Positions 1-6,934 of a DNA stretch of 64,000 nucleotides are shown here, piece after piece; within the stretch, counting starts at the first letter, position 1, and each line of letters opens with the position of its first letter. Both the position numbers and the translations under genes were made by a program. The stretch covers positions 1 through 64,000 of the forward strand of contig NZ_SLZR01000002.1 in assembly GCF_004341165.1 (NCBI RefSeq), read 5' to 3'. A model generated the notes under the pieces. The model saw only the letters and a program-made list of their open reading frames with translations. It was not told the DNA's origin and ran no database searches. Source of the DNA: Reinekea marinisedimentorum. GTDB lineage: Bacteria > Pseudomonadota > Gammaproteobacteria > Pseudomonadales > Natronospirillaceae.

Positions 1-269
1 GTCTAATTCACTTCTTGCCGGGAGCGAAAAAGACGGAGTATTGCAGGTCACCTCCATTTTTTGAATGTGTGTCGCACTTAGTTTATGAATTCGGCATTAC
101 TGCTATGAAATTATTCCGGACAGTAGTGCGCCTTCGCGGGTATGACCCCATGGCGCCCTTATAGGCTTAGCCCAAACTCACAATGGAACAGAATCGACCT
201 ACATGAGTTTGTCAGGTCAAGCCTCTGCCTGCTCTACAACCTATCATATCGAGTCTGTACTAGCACAAA
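1..269. other. Left edge, no gene recognised
   Basis: No convincing gene is seen here. A short leftward open frame begins with an ATG at 57 and runs off the window edge after 19 codons, but it has no Shine-Dalgarno sequence, so it is not called as a gene. The segment lies downstream of the last gene of the cassette-like array and, unlike the spacers to its right, has no attC-like hairpin that I can recognise. Confidence 0.3.
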
Positions 270-593
270 TTATTTATGCTTTGGCAACTCTATTACATTA
301 CTGGATTTATTACCCTGAGACTTAACAGGCTTAACCTTATTAAGCATGTGCGGAGATACGTTCCACCTTTGCCCGGATTCTGTAATGACGGTTACCGTCT
401 TCTTATTGTACTTAACCAATGTACCTACCTGACGCCCTCTGCCAGGTGGGTCAAAGCTAACCTGCTCTCCTGGGCTGAACTGCATCATTTCATTGTGTGT
501 ATGCATAGATTCAAGAAATTTTAAGCGTTCTACAATGCGGTGGTTAAGCTCGACCAGCTCTTCTTCGGTTAGGTTATCTATTTCGATTTTCAT
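270..593 (-). CDS. Small conserved-looking hypothetical protein (107 aa)
   Basis: Function unknown. The N-terminal ~35 residues are rich in Glu/Leu and should form a helix (motif TEEELVELNHRIVERLKFLE). Residues ~40-90 look like a small beta-barrel of KOW/SH3 type (GEQVSFDPPGRGRQVGTLVK, then VTVITESGQRWNVSP), a fold often used to bind nucleic acid or protein. The tail is basic. The start ATG at 593 lies just after a 5' region that is a diverged copy of the region upstream of the next gene at 849-1799. It is the last gene of a leftward array whose spacers resemble integron attC sites, so it may be a captured cassette gene. A role in nucleic-acid binding is inference only. Confidence 0.6.
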   Translation of the reverse strand: MKIEIDNLTEEELVELNHRIVERLKFLESMHTHNEMMQFSPGEQVSFDPPGRGRQVGTLVKYNKKTVTVITESGQRWNVSPHMLNKVKPVKSQGNKSSNVIELPKHK

Positions 594-700
594 GTTTTTA
601 CTCGGTTATTATTGAGACTCGGCGAGGCTGTATGAGGGCCTCATCCACTTTAAAATTGTTAAAATGGTTATTTTATTGGCCCGACATAGGCCGATGCTCT

Positions 701-763
701 AAAAATAGCTCGATTTCTCAGATAAAAATAATTTAGGGTACTCTACTAACGGGTGATTTTCTA
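701..763. repeat. Diverged direct repeat, copy 1 (pairs with 1915-1977)
   Basis: This copy shares AAAAATAGCTCGATTTCT (701-718) and the segment ending CTAACGGGT with 1915-1977. Each copy lies upstream of a leftward gene (270-593 and 849-1799), so the two genes have related 5' regions. Confidence 0.7.
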
Positions 764-848
764 AAATTTCAACGCTGACATAAATGGCGCGAACGTGAGA
801 GCGATAAGTGACGGTAGGTATCCAATTCAATAGCCTTGCTAGAAGTCA
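745..848 (-). repeat. Degenerate attC-like spacer, third of the array
   Basis: Read leftward it runs from TCTAGCAAGGC to CCCGTTAGTAG, collinear with the spacer at 1965-2073, but the internal stem is poorer and both cores deviate from consensus. It follows the stop of the gene at 849-1799. It may be a decayed attC or only a shared non-coding segment. Confidence 0.35.
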
Positions 849-1799
849 TTAGCCACCAACCCTGTTATATGCCATTACTATAAAGTCTTTCACTGACTCA
901 AACTCTGCTTCTGACGATACAGTAAACTCTACATCACCAGTACCGTAATGGCCTATTGATGTTACATCTCGATAATTTTTTGTGTCCTCTGGTATATCTG
1001 ACGGTTTAAGCTTTAAGAACAGCTTGATATTCCTACCTTGAACTTCCATACAGGCGATGTTCTGCGAGATTTTGTAAGCAACATAGAATTTTTTGGGCAC
1101 TTCTTCAATTGATTCATCTAAACCAATGATGAATTCTCGTATGGTTGCTGTTAATTCTTGGATTTCGTCGCTTTTCCCTTTAAGCCTTTCATTAAATGTA
1201 TAGGTTGCCGTGGCGCGGGTGAGTGCTGCTTTTTTCCCGGCCTTAACCATAACAGGATTTTTATATCCATTATCCGTGGAAGCCGAAGGCGTTGTTACTG
1301 CCGATGACTTGGCAGTATGAAAAACCTCTTCAAGGTAAAGAGAGCTGTTTGAAAATAAACGATATTTCCATAGCTCAATATTCGCGCCCATTACCTGCAC
1401 AGCATGCAGGTCATACTTCTTATAGTTTGGGGCGATGCAGATAACTCTAACATCAGACCAATCTACCTTTACACCATTCCCCAACGCCTTTTGTACTGCG
1501 ATTTCAAAATCACCTTTGTGATCATGAATCCAATGCAAGTAGAAAAGGCTCTGATTAATAAGCTCGGAAGATTCGACTTTCTTATATTCGATTATTACCG
1601 GATTATCTTCTTCCGATAACGCAAGACTGTCTATTCTACCTGCATGCTGAGCGCCAGTCGAAAACTCACTCGCAATGAACCGGCAATTGAAAACCGTTTC
1701 TAGATTTTTCTCTATCAGGAGCTGCAAATCCTTCTCAAAAGAAAAGTTTTTTTGCTCGACGGAAGATAACTTATCCCCTGAAATATCGAAAATCGGCAC
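849..1799 (-). CDS. PD-(D/E)XK nuclease-like protein with DUF5655-type C-terminus (316 aa)
   Basis: The N-terminal half contains a pattern typical of PD-(D/E)XK nucleases: GRIDSLAL followed by PVIIEYKK, giving Asp...Glu-x-Lys on adjacent strands. This resembles the DUF91/NucS-like region that precedes DUF5655 in many bacterial proteins. A low-complexity Ser/Thr/Ala linker (~residues 165-185) joins it to a C-terminal domain (~200-315) with TATYTFNERLKGK and KKFYVAYKISQN, typical of DUF5655. No partner methylase is present. It belongs to a leftward cassette-like array, with an attC-like spacer on each side. Nuclease activity is inferred from the motif; a defence role is speculation from context. 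The assignment to DUF5655 is from memory of the family. Confidence 0.7.
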   Translation of the reverse strand: MPIFDISGDKLSSVEQKNFSFEKDLQLLIEKNLETVFNCRFIASEFSTGAQHAGRIDSLALSEEDNPVIIEYKKVESSELINQSLFYLHWIHDHKGDFEIAVQKALGNGVKVDWSDVRVICIAPNYKKYDLHAVQVMGANIELWKYRLFSNSSLYLEEVFHTAKSSAVTTPSASTDNGYKNPVMVKAGKKAALTRATATYTFNERLKGKSDEIQELTATIREFIIGLDESIEEVPKKFYVAYKISQNIACMEVQGRNIKLFLKLKPSDIPEDTKNYRDVTSIGHYGTGDVEFTVSSEAEFESVKDFIVMAYNRVGG

Positions 1800-1914
1800 T
1801 TGATGATTACTCCATTATTTCTTTGACTATTAACGAGGCTGTAGAACAACCTCGCCCATTTAAAAACCCCTAAATTTGACCATTTTAATGACCCCAAAAT
1901 AGACCAATATCTTT

Positions 1915-1977
1915 AAAAATAGCTCGATTTCTTACATATAAATAATTTCAGAGCACTCTCCTAACGGGTAGTTTTCA
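1915..1977. repeat. Diverged direct repeat, copy 2 (pairs with 701-763)
   Basis: AAAAATAGCTCGATTTCT at 1915-1932 is identical to 701-718, and similarity continues through CTAACGGGT. It is upstream of the gene at 849-1799. This suggests cassette duplication or a shared promoter/attC-proximal segment. Confidence 0.7.
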
Positions 1978-2073
1978 GTAACCTGCGTTTTTCTACATCT
2001 TCAACGTCAAACCTGTGCGGTGCAAACGAAGCGCAGCGTAGTTTGCATCCGAACGAGCGCCTTGTTAGAGCTT
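1965..2073 (-). repeat. attC-like site, second of the array
   Basis: Read leftward from the stop of the Mrr-like gene, it starts CTCTAACAAGGCGCTCGTT and contains an imperfect stem CGG-TGCAAAC...GTTTGCA-CCG around a GC-rich loop, then ends near CCCGTTAGGAG. The left core fits attC; the right core GTTAGGA misses the final pyrimidine of the consensus. It separates the genes at 2074-2619 and 849-1799. Confidence 0.5.
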
Positions 2074-2619
2074 TTATTGAGTGATTTCATTAATAGTATT
2101 TTCTCTGAAATCTATTGCACTCACTCCTACCTTCCCATCGTCCGTTTCTTGAAGTAACCACCCCATATAAGCAGGTAAGTCACGCCAGGCTGGTGGTTCA
2201 GGTGCTGCTTCTGTAGAGCGCGTTTCGTAACTTGCGTTTCCATCAGTGATTCTTACCAGAGCAATTCCATGCGCTTTAGCGTATTGAAGAGCCCCGGATT
2301 GAAATCCTGTAGTAGCGAACAGCATTCCTTTATGAGCACCTATTGATCGGACTTTGTCATGTAGTTCCTGCACTAGTGACCGTGGTATGGCGCTTTTATG
2401 TTTCTTACATTCAATAAGTACGACAAAGTCTCCACCGAGTGCCTCAAACTTTGCAACAACATCTATTTGGTATGTACTGTCGTAGGCTTCTAACTTTTGA
2501 TTGTGTTTCACATCAATTGAAATTAAGTTCTTTCCCGCTTTCTCCACCCAATCTTTCACAAGATGCTCAAATTCAGTTGGTGAAATATCAAGATCTGTGT
2601 GTTTCCAAGGTGGCAGCAT
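2074..2619 (-). CDS. Mrr-like restriction endonuclease domain protein (181 aa)
   Basis: The protein is essentially one Mrr_cat-type PD-(D/E)XK domain. TEFEHLVKDWVEKAG is the leading helix, YQIDVVAKFEALGGDFVVLIE supplies the catalytic Asp, IECKKH gives Glu-x-Lys, and LVQELHDKVRSIGAHKGMLF gives the conserved Gln helix and following strand. Mrr-family nucleases cleave modified or foreign DNA; here there is no separate DNA-binding domain, so substrate choice is unknown. The gene sits between two attC-like sites on the same strand, the typical layout of an integron cassette holding one gene. Start ATG at 2619 is the first in frame. Identification of the fold is firm, biological role is not. Confidence 0.8.
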   Translation of the reverse strand: MLPPWKHTDLDISPTEFEHLVKDWVEKAGKNLISIDVKHNQKLEAYDSTYQIDVVAKFEALGGDFVVLIECKKHKSAIPRSLVQELHDKVRSIGAHKGMLFATTGFQSGALQYAKAHGIALVRITDGNASYETRSTEAAPEPPAWRDLPAYMGWLLQETDDGKVGVSAIDFRENTINEITQ

Positions 2620-2634
2620 AATGTGATCTCTTAG

Positions 2635-2741
2635 ATCTAACGTTCCTAAACTGCGGCAAAAAAGCGCGCAGCGATTTTTTGTCCTGGCCTGGTTTGCGCA
2701 GCAAACGCTTTCAGGCCAATGCAGCTTTGGCTTGTTATAGC
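2635..2741 (-). repeat. attC-like integron recombination site
   Basis: Read leftward, the site opens with CTATAACAAGCCAAAGC, the form seen in Vibrio-type attC repeats, and closes with GTTAGAT (2635-2641), a perfect match to the GTTRRRY core. The middle folds into a strong imperfect hairpin: GGCCTG...CAGGCC enclosing GTTTGC-GCA-GCAAAC. It lies exactly between the genes at 2735-3046 and 2074-2619. The length (~107 bp) is normal for attC. No integrase gene is in the window. Confidence 0.65.
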
Positions 2742-3046
2742 CAGTACTCTATAGTGCCTATGAACACCAAGATACCACCCACGAGCCAAAGAAAATTATT
2801 GTATTTTAAAAGCTTCACACTTCGCTTATATAAGAATGCTAAATAACTAATTAGCGATGAAATGAAACAAAGTATGCCTAAGTTAACCAGAAGACTTGAT
2901 AACCCTGTTACAAAAAACTGATCACCCTGCCGGTTAGCAAATGTTGCTTGACTATGAAGCATGTTATCGATTGTCAAAAAACCAAGAAGACCAACAACAA
3001 ACAGAACAACTAACAGCCCTGCTCCATAGATAATAAATTTACTCAA
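2735..3046 (-). CDS. Small membrane protein, three predicted TM helices (103 aa)
   Basis: Unrecognised. It has three strongly hydrophobic stretches: residues ~4-26 (FIIYGAGLLVVLFVVGLLGF), ~48-70 (LLVNLGILCFISSLISYLAF) and ~83-101 (FLWLVGGILVFIGTIEY). The linker between helices 1 and 2 is polar and probably extracytoplasmic or cytoplasmic depending on topology. The stop codon lies inside the left core of the attC-like site that follows, as is usual for compact integron cassettes. It is the first gene of the leftward array. No function is proposed. Confidence 0.55.
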   Translation of the reverse strand: MSKFIIYGAGLLVVLFVVGLLGFLTIDNMLHSQATFANRQGDQFFVTGLSSLLVNLGILCFISSLISYLAFLYKRSVKLLKYNNFLWLVGGILVFIGTIEYWL

Positions 3047-3297
3047 CTGAACCCCTTAGTGGCCTATAACAGTTTGTTTTACGACATCTGTCGCTTTTTC
3101 CAGCGTCGTAGTTTTCAAACCTAAAATGAACTCAAACGCCTCTACAGACCAGTCATATTGAGCAGCTTAGTATTTCCTGTCAACGCCGCGCTCCCATAAA
3201 AACCGACAGATGTGGCAATGCTCTGAGATACGCGACAACCATAATTTATTTAAAATCAAGCAGTTATGATGTATTGGCCGCTAGGAAGACGTGAGAC
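3047..3297. other. Non-coding spacer with a widely spaced inverted repeat
   Basis: No gene is seen. ACATCTGTCG at 3084-3093 is repeated inverted at 3204-3213 (CGACAGATGT), 110 bp apart, and CTATAACAG near 3064 resembles an attC left core. It could be the remains of another recombination site at the upstream end of the array. Confidence 0.3.
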
Positions 3298-3350
3298 GCT
3301 AGATGCTAGATGCTAGATGCTAGATGCTAGATGCTAGATGCTAGATGCTA
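3298..3350. repeat. 7-bp tandem repeat array (GCTAGAT)n
   Basis: About 7.5 uninterrupted copies of GCTAGAT, followed by decayed copies to ~3385. It is non-coding in all frames of interest. Confidence 0.95.
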
Positions 3351-3390
3351 AATTCTAGTAGCTAGGTACTAGTTTCTAGATGCTAACTTG

Positions 3391-3483
3391 AGCCGTATCA
3401 GCGCTACCAGCCGGGACTTTCTGCGCAGGTGCCGAGGGGTGTTTGAGGCCGCAGGCCGAGTTCCCGAACACCTAAGCAGGAAG
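3391..3483. repeat. Structured ~93-bp repeat, copy 1 (pairs with 6699-6790)
   Basis: The segment from AGCCGTATCAGCGCTACCAG to GAGCAGGAAG-like end is almost identical to 6699-6790, differing at a few bases and one indel. Inside, GGTGTT...AACACC encloses the palindrome GGCC-gca-GGCC, so it can fold. Both copies are embedded in the same heptamer repeats and in GGTCCGGCAYCCCGGTGCTA motifs. The two copies bracket the metNIQ operon. Confidence 0.9.
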
Positions 3484-3518
3484 TACCGGTTGGTGGCGAG
3501 TGGCGAGGGTTGTAAGAC

Positions 3519-3593
3519 GTGAGACGTGAGATGTGAGATGTGAGATGTGAGATGTGAGATGTGAGATGCTAGATGCTAGATGCTAGATGCTAG
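3519..3593. repeat. 7-bp tandem repeat array (GTGAGAY)n then (GCTAGAT)n
   Basis: One GTGAGAC, six GTGAGAT and three and a half GCTAGAT units run in a single unbroken 7-bp phase. The switch of unit sequence without loss of phase suggests slippage between related heptamers. From 3594 to 3877 there is more heptamer debris and the probable metN promoter region, where I saw no clear operator. Confidence 0.95.
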
Positions 3594-3877
3594 TGGTCCG
3601 GCATCCCGGTGCTAGATGCTAGATGCTAGTTCAAGCAGTATAACTAACGATAGATAGGTCAACCGCAAAGGGGCATAAAGTGCTAAGGCAGAATATTTGA
3701 GGCACAACCGCAGTTCCCAAAACCGTTCATTGACTCAGCAAACCACACACTTTATGGTCGCGCTTCTCCTCACCATGACGATTGATACAAGGCTAACGCA
3801 AAGCACAGTATTATGCTGCCTGTAGCGGGCCAGAACCCTGCTATGCAATATTAAAGCAGGTGACTTTAGGGTTTTCG

Positions 3878-4912
3878 ATGATAGAAATTAAAAATGTGAA
3901 TAAGGTTTTTTATCAGGCCGGGCGTGAAATTAAAGCCCTGGATGATATTAACCTGAGTATTGCTGAAGGCAGTATCTACGGCGTGATCGGCTCATCAGGG
4001 GCAGGTAAAAGTACCTTGATTCGTTGTGTGAACCTATTAGAGCGCCCAACCAAAGGCCGTATCTTTGTTGATGGTATAGAGCTGAATTCCTTATCGGCCA
4101 ACGAACTCACGCTCGCTCGCCGTAAAATCGGCATGATATTCCAGCACTTCAATCTGCTTTCGTCACGCACTGTATTCAATAATGTAGGCTTACCGCTTGA
4201 ATTGGCGGGCGTTAGTAAGCAGGAAATTAAAGAAAAGGTTGAAAGCCTATTAGAACTGGTTGGTTTAAGTGATAAAAAAGACAGCTACCCAGCCAACTTA
4301 AGTGGCGGTCAAAAACAGCGCGTAGCCATTGCCCGCGCGTTGGCGTCCGACCCGAAGGTGCTGCTGTGCGACGAAGCCACCAGCGCACTGGACCCGGCAA
4401 CCACCCACTCCATTCTGGAGCTATTGCGTAAAATTAACCGGGAATTCAACCTGACTATTTTGCTGATCACCCATGAGATGGCCGTGGTAAAAAGCATCTG
4501 CTCCGACGTTGCCATTATCGGCGGCGGAAAGTTAGTTGAACAAGGCCCTGTTGGGGATATCTTTGCCCACCCTAAAACAGAACTGGCCAGACAATTTATT
4601 CGCTCTACCTTAGACCTTTCCATTCCTGCCGACTATGCCGCTCGCCTGTCAGCCAGCCAGTCGCCAAACAGCTACCCGCTTGTCCGCCTGGAGTTTACCG
4701 GCGCTTCGGTCGATGCACCGATCATCAGCCATGTTGCCAGAGAACTTAACTTAGACATTAGTATTTTGAGCTCCAATATGGATTACGTTGGCGGCATAAA
4801 GTTTGGCCTGATGCTGGCAGAGTTTTTTGGATCGCCACAAGCCACAGAGCAGGCGATCGCTTTTTTGAAAGAAAATAAAATTGAAGTGGAGGTGTTGGGT
4901 TATGTCGCTTGA
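3878..4912 (+). CDS. metN: Methionine ABC transporter, ATP-binding protein MetN
   Basis: MetN is the ATPase of the MetNIQ importer for D- and L-methionine, acting at the inner membrane with MetI and fed by MetQ. The protein (344 aa, family ~343) shows Walker [14 protein letters not shown]-loop MIFQHFNLL, signature LSGGQKQR, Walker [14 protein letters not shown] and the switch His in LLITHEM. The C-terminal ~90 residues form the NIL/C2 domain, with [15 protein letters not shown], that binds methionine and causes trans-inhibition. I chose the ATG at 3878, which gives the family N-terminus [11 protein letters not shown]; a GTG at 3860 would add six residues. The gene overlaps metI by 11 bp. Confidence 0.95.
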   Translation: MIEIKNVNKVFYQAGREIKALDDINLSIAEGSIYGVIGSSGAGKSTLIRCVNLLERPTKGRIFVDGIELNSLSANELTLARRKIGMIFQHFNLLSSRTVFNNVGLPLELAGVSKQEIKEKVESLLELVGLSDKKDSYPANLSGGQKQRVAIARALASDPKVLLCDEATSALDPATTHSILELLRKINREFNLTILLITHEMAVVKSICSDVAIIGGGKLVEQGPVGDIFAHPKTELARQFIRSTLDLSIPADYAARLSASQSPNSYPLVRLEFTGASVDAPIISHVARELNLDISILSSNMDYVGGIKFGLMLAEFFGSPQATEQAIAFLKENKIEVEVLGYVA

Positions 4913-5588
4913 GATGTTTTCAACCTGGTGGACAACGAATGAGCGCCTGATCGACCTGCTTATTACCGCATCCGGGCAAACCCTAACCATGGTATTTTTG
5001 GCAGGCTTAATCGGCTTGATATTTGGCATCCCATTAGGGGTACTGCTTCATTTAACAAAAAAATCGGGGTTGCTGAGTAATAAAAACCTCAATAAGGCGC
5101 TGGGCGTTATGGTAAACATTGGCCGCTCCATTCCGTTTATCATCCTGCTGGTCGCCGTTATACCCTTTACCCGTTTTATAGTCGGTAGCTCTATCGGAAC
5201 GGCAGCCGCCGTTGTACCGCTTTCCATTGCCGCAATCCCTTTTATTGCCCGGCTTATTGAAGGTGCCTTGTTGGAAGTGCCATCCGGATTAGTGGAGGCT
5301 GCTCAAGCAATGGGCGCAAAACCGTATCAGATAATCTTTAAAGTGCTGCTGCCCGAAGCCCTGCCCGGCATTATTCATGCAATCACGATCTTATTGGTGA
5401 CGCTTATTGGTTACTCTGCCATGGCGGGTACCGTTGGCGGTGGCGGTTTGGGTGACGTTGGTATTCGCTACGGTTATCAGCGCTTCGATGCCGCAGTCAT
5501 GATGATGACCATTGTCATCCTGGTTGTATTTGTTCAGATCATTCAATCTTTGGGAGATTATCTGGTCAAGCGCGTCGACCATCGCTGA
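4902..5588 (+). CDS. metI: Methionine ABC transporter permease MetI
   Basis: This is the inner-membrane permease of the MetNIQ system. The 228-residue protein has five to six hydrophobic segments and the EAA loop ([20 protein letters not shown] followed by LLPEALPGI) that docks on MetN. Family features [12 protein letters not shown] and [15 protein letters not shown] are intact. The start ATG at 4902 lies inside the end of metN, preceded by GGAGGT at 4889-4894, so translation is coupled; an upstream in-frame start at 4881 would lack this signal. Confidence 0.95.
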   Translation: MSLEMFSTWWTTNERLIDLLITASGQTLTMVFLAGLIGLIFGIPLGVLLHLTKKSGLLSNKNLNKALGVMVNIGRSIPFIILLVAVIPFTRFIVGSSIGTAAAVVPLSIAAIPFIARLIEGALLEVPSGLVEAAQAMGAKPYQIIFKVLLPEALPGIIHAITILLVTLIGYSAMAGTVGGGGLGDVGIRYGYQRFDAAVMMMTIVILVVFVQIIQSLGDYLVKRVDHR

Positions 5589-5622
5589 GTTTAATGTTCG
5601 GGTTTTAAATCGACTGACTCTT

Positions 5623-5663
5623 CAGATAATGAGTGATGAATACCTTCAATCACTCATTATCTG
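5623..5663 (+). promoter_or_regulatory. Perfect 15-bp inverted repeat between metI and metQ
   Basis: CAGATAATGAGTGAT at 5623-5637 pairs perfectly with ATCACTCATTATCTG at 5649-5663 around an 11-nt loop. There is no strong T-run after it. It could be an mRNA-stabilising hairpin that adjusts the MetQ/MetNI ratio, a weak attenuator, or a protein-binding palindrome. A smaller stem (CTATTTG/CAAATAG at 5722-5742, followed by T6) lies closer to metQ. Confidence 0.7.
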
Positions 5664-5817
5664 CGTACTAAATATTTTATCTTCCAATACCCAGATGACT
5701 ATAAGCATATAAGAATCGATTCTATTTGTTGAAACCAAATAGGTAGATGTTTTTTATCTTTATAGTATTGTTTCGACCGGCGATTTATAGCGCTGTGTAC
5801 TCTTAAAGGAAATTGTG

Positions 5818-6618
5818 ATGTTCAAGAAAAAAATTGTTAGATTCTTAACTGTGTTGCCGTTCGCACTGCTGTTGGCAGCTTGTGGTGATAAAGACAGCCA
5901 AGTTATAAAAGTAGGTGCCACCGTTGGGCCGCACGCAGAAGTGGTAGAAGCCGTTGCCGAAGAAGCGGCAAAGCAAGGTTTAGAAGTTGAAGTAGTAATC
6001 TTTTCAGATTACATCACACCCAATGCGGCGCTAGCCGATGGTAGTCTGGATCTTAACAGCTATCAGCATCAGCCATTTTTGGATAACTTTAATAACAACA
6101 GCGAGCAAAAACTCAGCTCTATTGGCCGCTCTATCCTAATGCGCATGGGTATTTATTCTTCCAAGTATCACTCTATTGAAGAGCTGCCAGAACAGTCACG
6201 CATTTCAATTCCGAACGATCCAACGAACGGCAGTCGCGCATTGATTCTGCTGGCCGATGCCAACCTCATTACCCTTAAGGCCGATGCGGATTCTAAAACG
6301 ACCATTTACGACATCGTTGAGAATCCAAAGAAATTTGAATTTGTTGAAGTTGAAGCAGCTCAGTTGCCACGAACCTTAGATGACGTGGATGCCTCTGTTA
6401 TCACCATGAACTACGTTATGTCTTCAGGCTTAAACCCTGCCGAGCAAGGCATCTATCTTGAATCTAAAGATGCCGAATTTGCCGTCATGCAAATCGCAAG
6501 TCGTGCGGAAGATAAAGATAACGAAACCTATAAAAAGTTTGTTGAAATCTTTCACTCTGAACCGGTTCGCCAGTTTATCGATACCACCTACAAAGGGACT
6601 ATCGAAGCTGCTTTTTGA
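5818..6618 (+). CDS. metQ: Methionine-binding lipoprotein MetQ
   Basis: MetQ is the substrate-binding lipoprotein of the NlpA family that delivers methionine to MetNI. The precursor of 266 aa has a basic N-terminus, a hydrophobic core and lipobox LLAAC with Cys22 as lipidated residue. Mature-domain motifs include IKVGATVGPHAEVVE, SDYITPNAALADGSLDLN, YQHQPFL and ALPRTLD-like QLPRTLDDVDASVITMN. The ATG at 5818 follows AAAGGA (5805-5810); a GTG at 5815 is possible. The 229-bp gap from metI, with its stem-loops, is longer than usual for this operon. Confidence 0.95.
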   Translation: MFKKKIVRFLTVLPFALLLAACGDKDSQVIKVGATVGPHAEVVEAVAEEAAKQGLEVEVVIFSDYITPNAALADGSLDLNSYQHQPFLDNFNNNSEQKLSSIGRSILMRMGIYSSKYHSIEELPEQSRISIPNDPTNGSRALILLADANLITLKADADSKTTIYDIVENPKKFEFVEVEAAQLPRTLDDVDASVITMNYVMSSGLNPAEQGIYLESKDAEFAVMQIASRAEDKDNETYKKFVEIFHSEPVRQFIDTTYKGTIEAAF

Positions 6619-6698
6619 TTGAGCTGTAAGGTGCTAGTAGCTAGATGCTAGTGGTCCGGCACCCCGGTGCTAGATGCTAGTAACTAGTTTCTAGTTCA
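6619..6698. repeat. Decayed heptamer repeats downstream of metQ
   Basis: Scattered GCTAGAT-type units and GGTCCGGCACCCCGGTGCTA resemble the sequence upstream of metN. No gene is seen from 6619 to 6934. Confidence 0.8.
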
Positions 6699-6790
6699 AG
6701 CCGTATCAGCGCTACCAGCCGGGGCTTTCTGCGCAGGTGCCGAGGGGTGTTGAGGCCGCAGGCCGAGTTCCCGAAAACCTGAGCAGGAAG
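6699..6790. repeat. Structured ~92-bp repeat, copy 2 (pairs with 3391-3483)
   Basis: Nearly identical to 3391-3483 in the same orientation, including the GGCC-gca-GGCC palindrome core. It is followed by GTGAGAY units, the GGTCCGGCATCCCGGTGCTA motif and then inverted heptamers (CATCTAG) to 6885. Confidence 0.9.
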
Positions 6791-6888
6791 CTGTAGTAAG
6801 ACGTGAGATGTGAGACGTGAGTGGTCCGGCATCCCGGTGCTAATAGCTAGCATCTAGCATCTAGCACCTAGCACCTAACATCTACTTT

Positions 6889-6905
6889 GCGGGCGAGACG
6901 CCCGC
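6889..6905 (-). terminator. Terminator-like hairpin after rlmB
   Basis: GCGGGCG-AGA-CGCCCGC is a perfect 7-bp GC stem about 30 bp beyond the rlmB stop. No T-run follows, so it may act with Rho or only protect the mRNA end. Confidence 0.45.
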
Positions 6906-6934
6906 GGTCCAGAGGTGTTAGTCCCTGTAGGGTG

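Noticed and set aside
1-3297. Integron integrase gene next to the cassette-like array
   Set aside because: No open frame with tyrosine-recombinase motifs exists on either strand between the window edge and metN.
3286-3567. AGACGT-containing heptamers upstream of metN as MetJ operator boxes
   Set aside because: MetJ boxes are 8-bp tandem AGACGTCT units; here the period is 7 bp, and the same arrays also lie downstream of metQ, so they are repeats and not an operator.
3298-3593. CRISPR-like array
   Set aside because: The unit is 7 bp with no spacers; no cas genes are nearby.
5512-5712. 66-aa frame overlapping the metI end
   Set aside because: It is out of frame with metI and includes the inverted repeat; it has no coding character.
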